From: JBBAGC01 sp964491265
GTDB taxonomy: Bacteria > Spirochaetota > UBA4802 > UBA5550
DNA length: 64,000 nt
Direction of reading: 5' to 3'
Assembly: GCA_964491265.1 (NCBI GenBank)
Contig: CAZBFP010000009.1
Span: forward strand, 1 to 64,000
Position 1 is the stretch's first letter; every line of letters begins with the position of its first letter. Made by a program: the position numbers and the translations under genes. Shown piece by piece: positions 18,317-27,999 of the stretch. Under the pieces are notes generated by a model. That model was not told where the DNA came from. It ran no database searches and saw only the letters and a program-made list of their open reading frames with translations.

Positions 18317-20023
18317 ATGCTTCTCGATCTCAGAATTAAAAACTTCGTTATTATTGACAACCTTCTCATTAACTTCAGCAAAGGACTGAATATACTTTCC
18401 GGTGAAACCGGAGCGGGTAAGTCTATATTGATTGACGCCCTTTCCGGAGTAATGGGTGAAAAATTAAGCGCAGATATGATCCGCTCAGGATTTGAAAGCT
18501 CCAGCCTTGAAGCAACCTTTGATATAACAGGACAGGTCGAAATAAAAAATATCCTCAATGAATCGGGTATTGACTGTGATGAAGAACTCCTTACAATAAG
18601 ACGTGAATTCTTTACAAACGGCAAGGGGAGATGTTTCGCCAATTCGGTCAATATTCCGGTTACAAAGCTGAAAGAGATTACCGAAAACCTCATAGATATT
18701 CATGGTCAGAATGAGCATCAGAGTATTATAAAGGTATCAAAACACAGAGAACTGCTGGACAGTTTCGGAAGGCTTAACAGCGAAGTGGAACAGGTTAAAA
18801 AGCTTCACGAAAAGCTCAACTCAGTGAGAAATAAAATTAATTCTTTTGAAATCGATGAAAGAGAGAAGGCACGCCGCATTGAATTCAATACATTTTCGAT
18901 AAAAGAGATTGATGCTGCAGCATTAAAGCCGGGTGAAGAGGAGGAGCTGAAGGGTGAAGCAAACCTCCTTGCAAATGCGGAAAAACTTTTCATGGAGATT
19001 AATGAAGCCTCATCAATCATCAGCGGTGATACAGGAGTAATCCGCAATCTTAAAAAAGCGGAATCATCCCTATCTAAAATATCTGATCTTGACACAAATA
19101 TCACATCAATTCTTGACACTATAAGAGAGTCGCTATATTCTCTGGAAGATATATCCGTAAGCCTGAGAGATTATGAAGGGGGTGTGGATTTTTCACCTGA
19201 AAGGATAAACCAGGTTGAGGAGAGGGTGAACTCCATCCAGATGCTGAAAAAAAAATATGGTGATACCATTGAAGATATTCTGGCCTATGCAGATAAGGCA
19301 AGACTTGAACTTGAAGCTATAAACTCAAGTGAAGAGGAACTGGAAAACCTTAAAGCGGAAGAAAAAATTATAGTAAAAAATGTTAAGGAACTTGCTCTTC
19401 AGCTTTCAGAAAAAAGGAAGGAGACCGGGATAAAGCTTGAGAAACTTGTTATAAAAGAGCTTCATGATCTTGGAATGGGTGGAACTGTTTTCAAAATAGA
19501 TATTTCACGTGAGGCGAGCCCCAATGGGGATGTTGAATCGGATAATAAAAGATTTATGCTATATCCTCACGGACTTGATAAAGTGGAGTTTCTACTTTCA
19601 GCAAATGAAGGGGAAGATCTTAAACAGCTCCGCAAGGTCGCTTCCGGTGGGGAGATGTCGCGGATAATGCTTGCCTTAAAAAATGTTATTCAGTCTGCAG
19701 ATATTGTTGATACACTGATTTTTGATGAAGTTGATGCAGGTATAAGCGGAAAGATTGCAGAGATTGTAGGGAAGAAACTGAGGAATCTGTCGAAGGACAG
19801 GCAGGTTCTCCTTATAACTCACCTCCCCCAGATCGCAGCAATGTCAGAGAGCCATTTCCTTGTGCAGAAGGGGAAGGCTGATGGAAGAATTACAACTGTT
19901 GTAAAAAATCTTTCCGAGAAGGAGAAGATACGGGAAGTGGCGCGCATGCTTGCAGGTGAGGAGATTACCGAACTTTCAATGCAGCACGCAGAAGAACTGG
20001 TAACCAGAGCAAAGCAGCAGTAA
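18317..20023 (+). CDS. recN: DNA repair protein RecN
   Basis: A 568-residue SMC-like ATPase of usual length. Walker A is GETGAGKS (29-36), the signature is ASGGEMSRIMLALKNV, Walker B is FDEVDAGISG, and a long coiled coil (about 155-375) lies between the two ATPase halves. RecN acts at double-strand breaks in recombination repair. The start has GAGGG upstream. The last base is shared with the start of the following putative metallopeptidase gene (TAATG). Confidence 0.96.
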   Translation: MLLDLRIKNFVIIDNLLINFSKGLNILSGETGAGKSILIDALSGVMGEKLSADMIRSGFESSSLEATFDITGQVEIKNILNESGIDCDEELLTIRREFFTNGKGRCFANSVNIPVTKLKEITENLIDIHGQNEHQSIIKVSKHRELLDSFGRLNSEVEQVKKLHEKLNSVRNKINSFEIDEREKARRIEFNTFSIKEIDAAALKPGEEEELKGEANLLANAEKLFMEINEASSIISGDTGVIRNLKKAESSLSKISDLDTNITSILDTIRESLYSLEDISVSLRDYEGGVDFSPERINQVEERVNSIQMLKKKYGDTIEDILAYADKARLELEAINSSEEELENLKAEEKIIVKNVKELALQLSEKRKETGIKLEKLVIKELHDLGMGGTVFKIDISREASPNGDVESDNKRFMLYPHGLDKVEFLLSANEGEDLKQLRKVASGGEMSRIMLALKNVIQSADIVDTLIFDEVDAGISGKIAEIVGKKLRNLSKDRQVLLITHLPQIAAMSESHFLVQKGKADGRITTVVKNLSEKEKIREVARMLAGEEITELSMQHAEELVTRAKQQ

Positions 20024-20604
20024 TGAAAAAAGAGAGCATTAATATTACAGATGTATTGAATCTCATAATTCATGAAATGATAAAAATGACTGATGAGTTT
20101 AAGCATTTTGATATTAACAGAATCCTGGTATGCTGCGGGTCTAATCAGAGCAATGCAAGAGGGGGGCTCTACGGAAAACTGGTTCCCTTAAGATTTGAAA
20201 ACGGCTCAGAAATAATCAAGCACAGAGGACACTACTACACAATCCCCAGGCTGACTCTGAACGATGCGGAGATTCTCTACATTATATATTTATATATTCC
20301 GAAATTTATGGATCTATCCGCTGAGAAGAAAATTGATGTAATGTTCCATGAACTTTACCACATAAGCCCTGACTTTAATGGAGATATAAGGCGCATGGGG
20401 AAAGTTAAAAAAGCCCATGGACATTCACGGAAAAGCTTTGATGAAAAATATAAAGATTATGCTGAAGCCTTTTATTTAAAAATCAAGGATACCTCATTTC
20501 ACAGTTTCCTTGAAATGAATACAAAGGAACTGGCAAATGAATTTCCCAAAATCAGCTACAGAAGAATGAAGGTTCCCAAACCGGTGCGCCTGAATAAGAA
20601 TTAA
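20023..20604 (+). CDS. putative zinc metallopeptidase (HExxH)
   Basis: A 193-residue protein with HELYH (HExxH) in the middle and a downstream HGHSRKSFDEKYKDY that could give the third ligand. It resembles the putative metallopeptidase families often found in phage and repair contexts, but I cannot name one firmly. No signal peptide, so probably cytoplasmic. TAATG overlap with recN implies coupled translation; its 3' end overlaps the convergent acylphosphatase gene by 4 bp. Confidence 0.7.
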   Translation: MKKESINITDVLNLIIHEMIKMTDEFKHFDINRILVCCGSNQSNARGGLYGKLVPLRFENGSEIIKHRGHYYTIPRLTLNDAEILYIIYLYIPKFMDLSAEKKIDVMFHELYHISPDFNGDIRRMGKVKKAHGHSRKSFDEKYKDYAEAFYLKIKDTSFHSFLEMNTKELANEFPKISYRRMKVPKPVRLNKN

Positions 20605-20876
20605 AACCTGTAATCACCCCTGAGCAAACCGGAATAATCCTCAATTGTATACTTCTCAATCTTACCATGAAAATAGAAACCTGAAGGATTGGATAAGAGG
20701 TAATCCATATAAAGCCTTACCTGATCACGATTCTCTGATTCAATGAGAACCACCACAGAACCATCACGCATATTTGTGGCGCTCCCCCGGAGACCAAGCT
20801 TTTTCCCATAGGATGCACAATACCCCCTGCACCCCACACCCTGAACCCTTCCATGTAATGTAATCTTTTTTATCAT
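20601..20876 (-). CDS. acylphosphatase
   Basis: A 91-residue acylphosphatase. Catalytic loop GRVQGVGCR (9-17, R17) and N35 in ATNMRDGSV are present. It hydrolyses acyl-phosphates such as acetyl phosphate or carbamoyl phosphate. The C-terminal half is slightly divergent (PSGFYFHGKIEKY). Convergent with the metallopeptidase gene. Confidence 0.9.
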   Translation of the reverse strand: MIKKITLHGRVQGVGCRGYCASYGKKLGLRGSATNMRDGSVVVLIESENRDQVRLYMDYLLSNPSGFYFHGKIEKYTIEDYSGLLRGDYRF

Positions 20877-20908
20877 ACCTATTTAAACAGCACCCTCCAA
20901 AAACCGGT

Positions 20909-20940
20909 ACGGACAGACCCCCGTGTCTGTCCGTAATTTT
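20909..20940. terminator. hairpin with T-run upstream of the acylphosphatase gene
   Basis: ACGGACAGAC and GTCTGTCCGT form a 10-bp stem followed by TAATTTTT on the plus strand. No plus-strand gene ends close by, so its role is unclear. Confidence 0.35.
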
Positions 20941-21004
20941 TACATAATTAAACTATCCTTAAAATTTACATATTGAATTGACATACTTAAATATAATAAT
21001 TATC

Positions 21005-21124
21005 CAGTGTTAATTCCTTAACTTTTATTTGAAATAAAATGCTCTAATATCCCCGCCGCCTACGGCGGCGGGGATATGGAAATCATTATTATTGCATTAA
21101 AAAAGATCTTTTGGATAATTACTG
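21005..21124 (+). mobile_element. MITE family 1, copy B
   Basis: Starts CAGTGTTAATTCC and ends GATAATTACTG, with central palindrome CCCCGCCGCC-TACGG-CGGCGGGG. Flanking 9-mers ATAATTATC and ATAATTAAC match at 8 of 9 positions. Confidence 0.85.
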
Positions 21125-21205
21125 ATAATTAACAATACCTATGCACAAAAATTATGTAAAGAATGAATCAAAGGAGTAACCGGAAAATGTATAAAGCAGA
21201 TAAAA

Positions 21206-22042
21206 ATGAAAAACAATAATACAAATAAATCAGAATACCTGATAAAAACAGAAGACGGGAGCCCTACCCTCTTCCTGCAGGAATATGAACAGGCTATGCA
21301 TTCAACCTCCGGTGCATACGAGGAATCGCTACTGAAGCATGTAATACCCTCCCGCATACTGGAAGAGAAAAAGAGGTCGCTTAATGTTCTCGATATCGGA
21401 TTCGGCCTGGGGTATAATATCCTGGCATTAATTCATGAATACAAAAAACTGGGCATGTCAAATCCGGTTAAAATTATTTCCCTGGAAAAAGAGAGAAGTT
21501 TCTCCAGCTTTATGGATGAAATAAAATTTAATGATTCAAGGGACAATATATATTCGCTGGTAAAAAAGGGATACAGAACCGGATCAGCAGCAGATGGGAA
21601 TATTTCTATATTACTGATTTTCGGCGACGCAAGAAATGTTCTAAGTAATCTGAAAAAAGAATTTTTTGAGGCTGTTTTTCAGGACCCCTTTTCACCTGCA
21701 ATGAATCCTGAGCTCTGGAGCCTGGATTATTTCCGGCTCATTTATTCACTCATGGATAAGAGTGGGATTATGACAACATACTCAAGCGCCCTCCATATAA
21801 GGAGGGGAATGATTGAAGCAGGCTTTTTTATCGGGAGAGGCCCTTCTGTTGGTAAGAAAAGGGAGGGGACTACTGCATCAAAGAGTGAACTGATGAATCA
21901 ACTGAGCGGTGAAGAGATTAGGGAAATAATGGGTAATCCGAAATCTACACCATACAGAGATAAAAACCTGAATCTTGACCGGAAGAGTATACTGGCTGGA
22001 AGACTTGATGAAATAAGAAATATCTCAGATAAAATCAAATAA
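21206..22042 (+). CDS. MnmC-type (DUF752) tRNA-modification methyltransferase
   Basis: A 278-residue SAM-dependent methyltransferase lacking the FAD oxidoreductase half of E. coli MnmC. Motifs: MHSTSGAYEESLLKHV, LDIGFGLGYN (SAM loop) and FQDPFSPAMNPELWS, all characteristic of the MnmC methyltransferase domain. In full MnmC this domain converts nm5U34 to mnm5U34, so it may complete the pathway begun by MnmG (11.8 kb). The 3' end overlaps the convergent 590-residue gene by 8 bp. Confidence 0.85.
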   Translation: MKNNNTNKSEYLIKTEDGSPTLFLQEYEQAMHSTSGAYEESLLKHVIPSRILEEKKRSLNVLDIGFGLGYNILALIHEYKKLGMSNPVKIISLEKERSFSSFMDEIKFNDSRDNIYSLVKKGYRTGSAADGNISILLIFGDARNVLSNLKKEFFEAVFQDPFSPAMNPELWSLDYFRLIYSLMDKSGIMTTYSSALHIRRGMIEAGFFIGRGPSVGKKREGTTASKSELMNQLSGEEIREIMGNPKSTPYRDKNLNLDRKSILAGRLDEIRNISDKIK

Positions 22043-23807
22043 TATCATCAAGCTCATCAAGAATAGAATCCCCCACCTTTTTCTCAGGTTTCACTTCATT
22101 ATCAATGTCTGATGAAGCTATTGACTTACTCTCATCATAATTGTCAATCTTGCCTGAAAGATCACCATCCGGCCCGAGCCTGTAAACTAAGGCTGATATA
22201 TATGAATAAATAGCAGTTAGAGCCTCATAAAGCTTTTTATTATGAAGCTTTTTATCCCCCTCAATCTCTACTGTAAAGTCGAGAACCTCCTGCGGATTCT
22301 CAATAAACCTCTGTTTCCCATCCATATCAGATATAAGCAGCTCAAGCTCTGAAGCGAGTTTCTCCATATATGAGCGGAGAACCATTCTGGCCATGCTCCC
22401 GATCTGATCCTTTCTTTTAACAGAATCATCAAGACGCTTGGAATAGGCATAATACTGATCACTGCTTAAGGGGCGTTGAACTTTTATTTTATTATAAGCA
22501 GCGTAAGCATCAGCATAAGCCTGAAAAGATTCATGACATTTTCTCGTTTCATTGAATATATCCTGCATCTTCTGCTTAAAGTCAACTTTTACATTATCAG
22601 TAAAATCTACATTATATTTTATTTTGTTAGTGGTCATTACAAATGAGTATTCAAATTCAAACTCAAGGAAAAGGAGATATGACACAAGGATTTTATCATT
22701 ATCATCAACAAACTCAAATACGCCTTTTTTATCATAACGCTTTAATGCGGTCAAATCCAGGCTTTGCATCATAATAAGCCCATCCCTGATAAACTTATCC
22801 ACCCTCTCATTCTTATCAGGGGTTTTAGCAGAGACAGGAGAATCCTCATCCTGAGACGTGCCGCCCCCTGATTTATCCTTCCCGGGGTAAAGCTTTTTCA
22901 TCCTTGTGCCCGGTTTTTCAGATTCGGCAATGGATAGAATATCATCAATCCGGGAATCTGTATCGAAAAATATATCCCCCTGGTAATAACAGAACAGGGC
23001 ATGGAGCCTGGGGTAAAGCTTATAAAAAATAACATAGAGAGAATTTTTTACATCCTTCCGCTTATACCTCTGGTCACCACCGTCACCCAGCTTGCTGTCA
23101 ACTTCAATGGTTTTTTCAAATGCATTATAAATAATATTTTCATAGGACTTGAGTATATAGAGCTCACGGAAAAGCATCATCAGAGGATCGCGCAGCTCAG
23201 ACACATATTTAGGAACATCGGGGAAATTCTGATAATGGGTTGTTATCTGGTCCAGTATCATCTGGTCGTAAAGCTCACCAATCTTTTCAATGACTTCAAA
23301 ATATATGGTGCTTATTTTATCAAGACGATCGGTAATTCTTCTTCCATTTACAGGATTCTTTTTAAAGAAATGATAGTAGATCATCTGAATTCCGATTAAT
23401 GCCGGCTTATAATCCTCGGAAAAACGCCTGAGAAAACTCTTATGAAAATATACAGTGCTAAGGGGTGTAACCCTGAGAAAACGGAGACGCATCCTGATTC
23501 TGAATGGAGCAAAAAGGAGACCTGAGGTAAGAAAAGCTGAAGAGCCTGAACCACGGCCGGAAGCACCCCCCCTACGGGATGCTGCGGGTTTCTGGTCAGA
23601 CTTAAGTGATCTGTAATGATCATCAAGGCGCTGCTGATATTCAGACTGCTTCTCCCTGTCTATTGCAAGGGAACGTCTTTTTTCACGATCCGAAACAACC
23701 TTACCACCGGCATCAACAAACTTATCAAAAAGTTCCTTTCTCCCGATTTCATCAATATCGTTAATCCTGATATTTTCCTTGGTCTTATCAATTTCTTTCA
23801 TAAACAA
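22035..23807 (-). CDS. conserved hypothetical protein, 590 aa
   Basis: I do not recognise a family. The N-terminus is charged (ELFDKFVDAGGKVVSDREKRRSLAIDREKQSEYQQRL) followed by a Ser/Gly/Arg-rich stretch (about 75-95) and a long mainly helical region with many Tyr and Phe. A low-complexity acidic/Gly linker lies around residues 290-330. No signal peptide or clear membrane helix. It may be a lineage-specific cytoplasmic protein of the spirochaete type (inference). Convergent with the MnmC-type gene and transcribed away from the 3-hydroxyacyl-CoA dehydrogenase. Confidence 0.75.
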   Translation of the reverse strand: MFMKEIDKTKENIRINDIDEIGRKELFDKFVDAGGKVVSDREKRRSLAIDREKQSEYQQRLDDHYRSLKSDQKPAASRRGGASGRGSGSSAFLTSGLLFAPFRIRMRLRFLRVTPLSTVYFHKSFLRRFSEDYKPALIGIQMIYYHFFKKNPVNGRRITDRLDKISTIYFEVIEKIGELYDQMILDQITTHYQNFPDVPKYVSELRDPLMMLFRELYILKSYENIIYNAFEKTIEVDSKLGDGGDQRYKRKDVKNSLYVIFYKLYPRLHALFCYYQGDIFFDTDSRIDDILSIAESEKPGTRMKKLYPGKDKSGGGTSQDEDSPVSAKTPDKNERVDKFIRDGLIMMQSLDLTALKRYDKKGVFEFVDDNDKILVSYLLFLEFEFEYSFVMTTNKIKYNVDFTDNVKVDFKQKMQDIFNETRKCHESFQAYADAYAAYNKIKVQRPLSSDQYYAYSKRLDDSVKRKDQIGSMARMVLRSYMEKLASELELLISDMDGKQRFIENPQEVLDFTVEIEGDKKLHNKKLYEALTAIYSYISALVYRLGPDGDLSGKIDNYDESKSIASSDIDNEVKPEKKVGDSILDELDDII

Positions 23808-24092
23808 TCCATTAAAAATCAGTATAAAAAAGTAATATATTGCAATATGTAATAAAGTTAATTACTTAACTTCAATCCGGAATAAACTGCTCTTAGCCCA
23901 CCGGCCGCCTCAGGAGAGAAGGAACTGGAAACAGCACAGTTAGACTAAATTCAATATTCATATAAATAAATCAATCGGGCCCTAAAGAAATAGTATCTTC
24001 ATAATAAAGAGTTAAGTCAATTATTTTATTCTTGATTAAAATCATCATCACATATATTTTTACAGTATTATCAGGAATGTAGAGGTTATGCA

Positions 24093-24935
24093 ATGAATAA
24101 AATAGGAATAATCGGGGCAGGAACCATGGGAACTGATCTGGCCCAGATAACAGCTGAGGCTGGATTTTCTGTAAAAATATACGATATTGATGAAAGAAAA
24201 TCTCTCAACGCATTGAATACAATCTTTACAAGGCTCACAACCTATCTGGAGAAAAAAAGGATCAAAGAAGGTGATAGCCAGAAAGTCAGGGCATCAATCA
24301 GTATTGTAACCGATATGTCAGAGTTGGCAGATTCTGATATGGTTATTGAGTCAGTATTTGAGGATCTTGGAGTAAAGCAGGAGGTATTTCATGAACTGGA
24401 TGAAGTATGCAAACCTGGAACTGTGCTTGCCTCAAATACTTCATCTATTTCAATCACTGAAATTGCTTCAGTTACAGAACGCCCTGAATCTGTGATCGGG
24501 CTCCACTTCCTCAACCCGGCCAGGGTGCTCCCCCTTGTGGAAATTGTACCCGGCTTTCTTACTACAAGGGAAACAGTGGAAATGGCCAGAACAGTGATAA
24601 AAAAACTGGGGAAGGATTTTGTCGAAGCCAAAGATTATCCCGGATTTTACCTTAACCGGATTCTCTACCCCATGATCAATGAAGCGATTTTTCTCCTCTA
24701 CGAAGGGGGTACTAAACCTGAAGTAATTGACAAGACAATAAAAAAAGGCCTTAACCTCCATATGGGCCCGCTTCAGATAGCTGACCTGGTAGGCCTTGAT
24801 GTGATACTTGCTATTGGTGAACAGATGATGAGAGGGTATGCGGATCCTAAATACAGGCCATGCCCCCTTTTAAAAAGATATGTGGCATCAGGCTACCTTG
24901 GTAAAAAATCGGGACGCGGATTTTATGTATACTGA
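24093..24935 (+). CDS. 3-hydroxyacyl-CoA (3-hydroxybutyryl-CoA) dehydrogenase
   Basis: A 280-residue NAD(P)-dependent dehydrogenase. Rossmann motif GAGTMG (8-13), SNTSSISITEIA, GLHFLNPARVLPLVEIV (with the catalytic His) and the C-terminal helical domain (GPLQIADLVGLDVI) are all present. It oxidises 3-hydroxyacyl-CoA, probably in butyrate metabolism or beta-oxidation. It is the short stand-alone form, without an enoyl-CoA hydratase. No other fatty-acid gene is adjacent. AGAGG precedes the ATG. Confidence 0.93.
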   Translation: MNKIGIIGAGTMGTDLAQITAEAGFSVKIYDIDERKSLNALNTIFTRLTTYLEKKRIKEGDSQKVRASISIVTDMSELADSDMVIESVFEDLGVKQEVFHELDEVCKPGTVLASNTSSISITEIASVTERPESVIGLHFLNPARVLPLVEIVPGFLTTRETVEMARTVIKKLGKDFVEAKDYPGFYLNRILYPMINEAIFLLYEGGTKPEVIDKTIKKGLNLHMGPLQIADLVGLDVILAIGEQMMRGYADPKYRPCPLLKRYVASGYLGKKSGRGFYVY

Positions 24936-24941
24936 GATCAG

Positions 24942-25335
24942 CCCCCTGTCCCCCAAAGGGGGCACGTAAAAGGAAAACTTGTGTTAGTAGATGAACCAGG
25001 GTATAAAACAACTGTATATATTGTTGAACTTGCAAATGAATTGATAAATGATATGACCAGTTCAGAAAAATATTGTGATTTAATTCAGTAATTATTCCTA
25101 AAGATATTTTTTAGTGCAATAATGATCTTTTCCATATCCCCGCCACCTAAGGCGGCGGGGATAATAGAGCATTATATTTCAAAAAAAAGTTAAGGAATTA
25201 ACAGTGGATTTAATTAACAAATTGCGAATTAAAGATAAAGATATATTAAAAACTGGAAAAGTTACAGGAATGATAAAAATTAAATTATATAAGCAATATT
25301 TAGATAACTCGTGCCCCCGCTGGGGGACAGGGGGG
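24942..25335. mobile_element. inverted-repeat element family 4, copy 1, carrying MITE family 1 copy C
   Basis: Ends are inverted repeats: CCCCCTGTCCCCCAAAGGGG at left, and at right CCCCC...GGGGGACAGGGGGG. Inside is AT-rich DNA interrupted by the family 1 element. A shorter relative lies at 36982-37173 in reverse order. This element fills the gap before the barrel gene. Confidence 0.7.
25086..25206 (-). mobile_element. MITE family 1, copy C
   Basis: 121 bp, with CAGTAATTATTCC at left and GGAATTAACAGTG at right. A perfect 9-bp direct repeat GATTTAATT flanks it at 25077-25085 and 25207-25215. It sits within the family 4 element. Confidence 0.9.
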
Positions 25336-25400
25336 AAAGCAAAAAAATACTCTCAAGAGGGGAATGTTTTATTTTGTATCCCGAAAATCCGGAATAAGCC

Positions 25401-26165
25401 ATGAAAAAAAAAGGATCCATCATCTCACTTATTCTGATCCTGGGGCTCACCCCCCTGTCGGCATCACTCTTTGAAGAGCTGGACAAAGCCCCGGAAGGCG
25501 CGCATAAGGGGCAGATGTTTCTTGGTGCAACCATCGGGATGGGGATCCCCATGGGGGATATGATTTCTCATGAAGAGAAATTTGTAAAAGGGGACATTTA
25601 TACTTTTCCGGATATTGGTACAACAAAGGAACTCCTTGTTACCCACCTCTCCTATGATTACGGAATAAACTTTGAATATATGCCCATAGATTATGTTGGT
25701 GCAAAAACAAAACTGAAGCGGGTAATAGTGGTACAAAGAACCCTTTTCGGGTCTAATTACAAAAACTGGAATGAGCCTGTATTTGAAAGCTTCCTCCTTA
25801 CAGCTGGCCCCTCATTTCACCTTACAAACAGAAAGATGTGGGATATTACTCTATCCCCTTTTCTGGGCTATTTTACAGGAAAATATACAGCAACACCGAT
25901 CGCAGCAGAACTGCTGGATAGCTACAGCGGGAGCAGAAAAAGGGATGTTTCAGGAGTGGCCTACGGTATTGATTTAAGCTTTGTGGCCTATTTAAGCGGA
26001 GGTTTATATATTTCTGCAGGGATTGAATGGACAACCTACCCCATGAGTTTCAGTCCAGGATTTAATCTGACACATGACGGCAAAACATACATGGATGGAA
26101 AAAACTCCGGCTCTCTTCAAACTGCAAACCTTGTCATTTCTGCAGGCTATGCCTTTGACAACTGA
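25401..26165 (+). CDS. outer-membrane beta-barrel-like protein
   Basis: A 254-residue protein with signal peptide (MKKKGSIISLILILGLTPLSA) and alternating hydrophobic/polar strands rich in Gly, Tyr and Phe. The C-terminus (ANLVISAGYAFDN) resembles an outer-membrane insertion strand although the terminal aromatic is not the last residue. No family is recognisable. The 3' end overlaps the convergent toroid-protein gene by 19 bp. Confidence 0.7.
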   Translation: MKKKGSIISLILILGLTPLSASLFEELDKAPEGAHKGQMFLGATIGMGIPMGDMISHEEKFVKGDIYTFPDIGTTKELLVTHLSYDYGINFEYMPIDYVGAKTKLKRVIVVQRTLFGSNYKNWNEPVFESFLLTAGPSFHLTNRKMWDITLSPFLGYFTGKYTATPIAAELLDSYSGSRKRDVSGVAYGIDLSFVAYLSGGLYISAGIEWTTYPMSFSPGFNLTHDGKTYMDGKNSGSLQTANLVISAGYAFDN

Positions 26166-27142
26166 TCCTCTCTTGAAGTAATCTTCTTTAAAAGGCGAAG
26201 CACGCTGAGGGTAACCCATCTGTCTGCTTCTTTCCCCTTGATAATACCGGGATGCCTTTTCTCACTTTTCCATATACCTCCAGGCCCCTGTTTTTTCATT
26301 AATTCATTAAAGGGCTTACCGCTTCTTTTATCAGGCCATAGGTCGCTGGAAAAAATAATATCAAGAACAGATACTGAATCAACCTGAGTCATTACAGGAT
26401 AGCCCCTTAAGCCTAAATCTATTATCTGCCCGCACTGAAGAATCTCTTTTCCGGAATCGATAAAGATTTTTCCGGATAAAAAATATTCAGCAGCCCTGTT
26501 AATAAAGGGGATATAATCACTTCTCCCTGATTCAATTAATGCCTCAGCACAGGATGCTGTTGCTACAGGGCAGCTCTTTCTGGTATTATCCTTTTCAAAT
26601 TCCACTCCCCTCCCCGGCTTTTTAAAAAACATGAGGCGGAGGGAATCACATGTACCATTAAAAGGACAATGAAGCCACCCACCATCAAAGCGCTGATTTT
26701 TAATGATCCATTCAAGCCCGCCTGCAGCTCTTTCCCGGCAGCATCCCGACTTAAGTAGAGCCCTCACCATCAGACCTGTTCTGCACCCTGTAGAAGTAAG
26801 GGGATTCCAGTCCAGAGAAAAACCCTTATCATCTGATGATAATTTATCAATAAGAAAAGATGCTGCAGCAGTCATAAACCGTGAGTCACACCTGTACCCG
26901 CACTCTGCAGCAAAAAGAAAATGCCAGAGAGTCCCCCTGTAGAAAAGATCTACATTTTTCATATCACCGGGAATCCCTTCATTTGAAACAGAGGAGGAGG
27001 CGGGAGAAGATAGATTCTCCAGAATAGAATAATCAGCAGCCCCCTCAGAAAGCAGGTCCCTTTTTGCAAGATATGTTATAACAGGGTCAGCACTGTCAAC
27101 AAGCCATGGTATGGGATCACCTTTAAGATACCGGTTGATCAT
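26147..27142 (-). CDS. prenyltransferase/squalene-cyclase-like alpha-toroid protein
   Basis: A 331-residue protein whose repeats (GLEWIIKNQRFDGGWLHCP; MKKQGPGGIWKSEKRHPG) are the QxxxGG(W) type found in terpene-cyclase and prenyltransferase alpha/alpha toroids. The DxDD motif of squalene cyclases is not evident, so a catalytic role is unproven. The start overlaps the ispD stop by 4 bp (ATGA), indicating co-translation; a link to isoprenoids is suggestive only. Confidence 0.65.
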   Translation of the reverse strand: MINRYLKGDPIPWLVDSADPVITYLAKRDLLSEGAADYSILENLSSPASSSVSNEGIPGDMKNVDLFYRGTLWHFLFAAECGYRCDSRFMTAAASFLIDKLSSDDKGFSLDWNPLTSTGCRTGLMVRALLKSGCCRERAAGGLEWIIKNQRFDGGWLHCPFNGTCDSLRLMFFKKPGRGVEFEKDNTRKSCPVATASCAEALIESGRSDYIPFINRAAEYFLSGKIFIDSGKEILQCGQIIDLGLRGYPVMTQVDSVSVLDIIFSSDLWPDKRSGKPFNELMKKQGPGGIWKSEKRHPGIIKGKEADRWVTLSVLRLLKKITSREDQLSKA

Positions 27143-27828
27143 GGGAACCTGCTGTCCGCTAAAATACTGGCTATGGAATAATCGTAATCTGTAGTAATTT
27201 TAAAGTTACATGGATCACCTGAAACCATGGAAACATCTACCCCCATATTCATCACCAGGGAAACATCATCAGTTGCAGAAGAACCCTTACCGGTTGCAGC
27301 TTTTTCATGAGCCATTCTGATAATATCGTACCTGAACCCCTGCGGTGTCTGTGCGTAATAAAGGCTACCCCTTTCAGGTATATCCTTAACTATACTATCC
27401 TGTATAACAGCTACAGTATCAACTGCAGGGATATAGGTTCCAGCTGCCCCTGTGATTGAAGCTTTATAAACAACATCACTGATGATTCTCTCTGTTACAA
27501 AGGGGCGGGCCGCATCATGGAATAGTATAATATCATCATCATTAAAGGGGAGAGCCTTTAATGCATTAAAAGAGGAATCGGAACGCTCCCTCCCCCCTTC
27601 AACAAATGCTGCAATTTCCGGGTACTCTTCTGAGGTGAAATCTGAGCGGATTATATCCATAATCCCTTTTTCACATACAATTATTGCCCTGTCAACTGCA
27701 GGGGAATTAACAAAAGCATCAACAGAACATTTTAAAACAGAACGATTACCAAGCATCAATAACTGTTTAGGGGTTTGTGAATTAAGCCTTAGCCCTTTCC
27801 CCCCTGCAAGAATTACAGCATAAACCAT
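27139..27828 (-). CDS. ispD: 2-C-methyl-D-erythritol 4-phosphate cytidylyltransferase IspD
   Basis: A 229-residue enzyme. N-terminal LAGGKGLRL is the CTP-binding loop, with TPKQLLMLGNRSVL, ILFHDAARPFV and YYAQTPQGFRYD, all typical of IspD. It makes CDP-ME in the non-mevalonate isoprenoid route in the cytoplasm. IspF is not fused or adjacent. It heads a two-gene operon with the toroid protein. Confidence 0.95.
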   Translation of the reverse strand: MVYAVILAGGKGLRLNSQTPKQLLMLGNRSVLKCSVDAFVNSPAVDRAIIVCEKGIMDIIRSDFTSEEYPEIAAFVEGGRERSDSSFNALKALPFNDDDIILFHDAARPFVTERIISDVVYKASITGAAGTYIPAVDTVAVIQDSIVKDIPERGSLYYAQTPQGFRYDIIRMAHEKAATGKGSSATDDVSLVMNMGVDVSMVSGDPCNFKITTDYDYSIASILADSRFP

Positions 27829-27878
27829 ATAAATATCCGGAAAGAAAAAATTTTACTGGATGAAAAACTGTTTTATTA

Positions 27879-27999
27879 CAGTTTGAATTCCTTAACTTTT
27901 TTTTGAAGTAAAATGCTCTAATATCCCCGCCGCCTTCAGCGGCGGGGATACCGGGAAAAGCATAATTACACTAAAAAAAATATTCAGGAATAATTACTG
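27879..27999 (+). mobile_element. MITE family 1, copy D
   Basis: 121 bp, CAGTTTGAATTCC...TAATTACTG, hairpin core CCCCGCCGCC-TTCA-GCGGCGGGG. An 8-bp direct repeat TTTTATTA flanks it at 27871-27878 and 28000-28007. It lies just upstream of ispD. Confidence 0.85.

Noticed and set aside
24847..25035. Minus-strand frame encoding ...RAPFGGQGADL
   Set aside because: It reads through the family 4 inverted-repeat end, and the frame at 37083-37265 shares the same end-encoded peptide. These are element ends, not genes.
25204..25404. Plus-strand frame of 66 residues before the barrel gene
   Set aside because: It spans the right half of the family 4 element and its GC-rich end, with no ribosome-binding site or protein-like composition.
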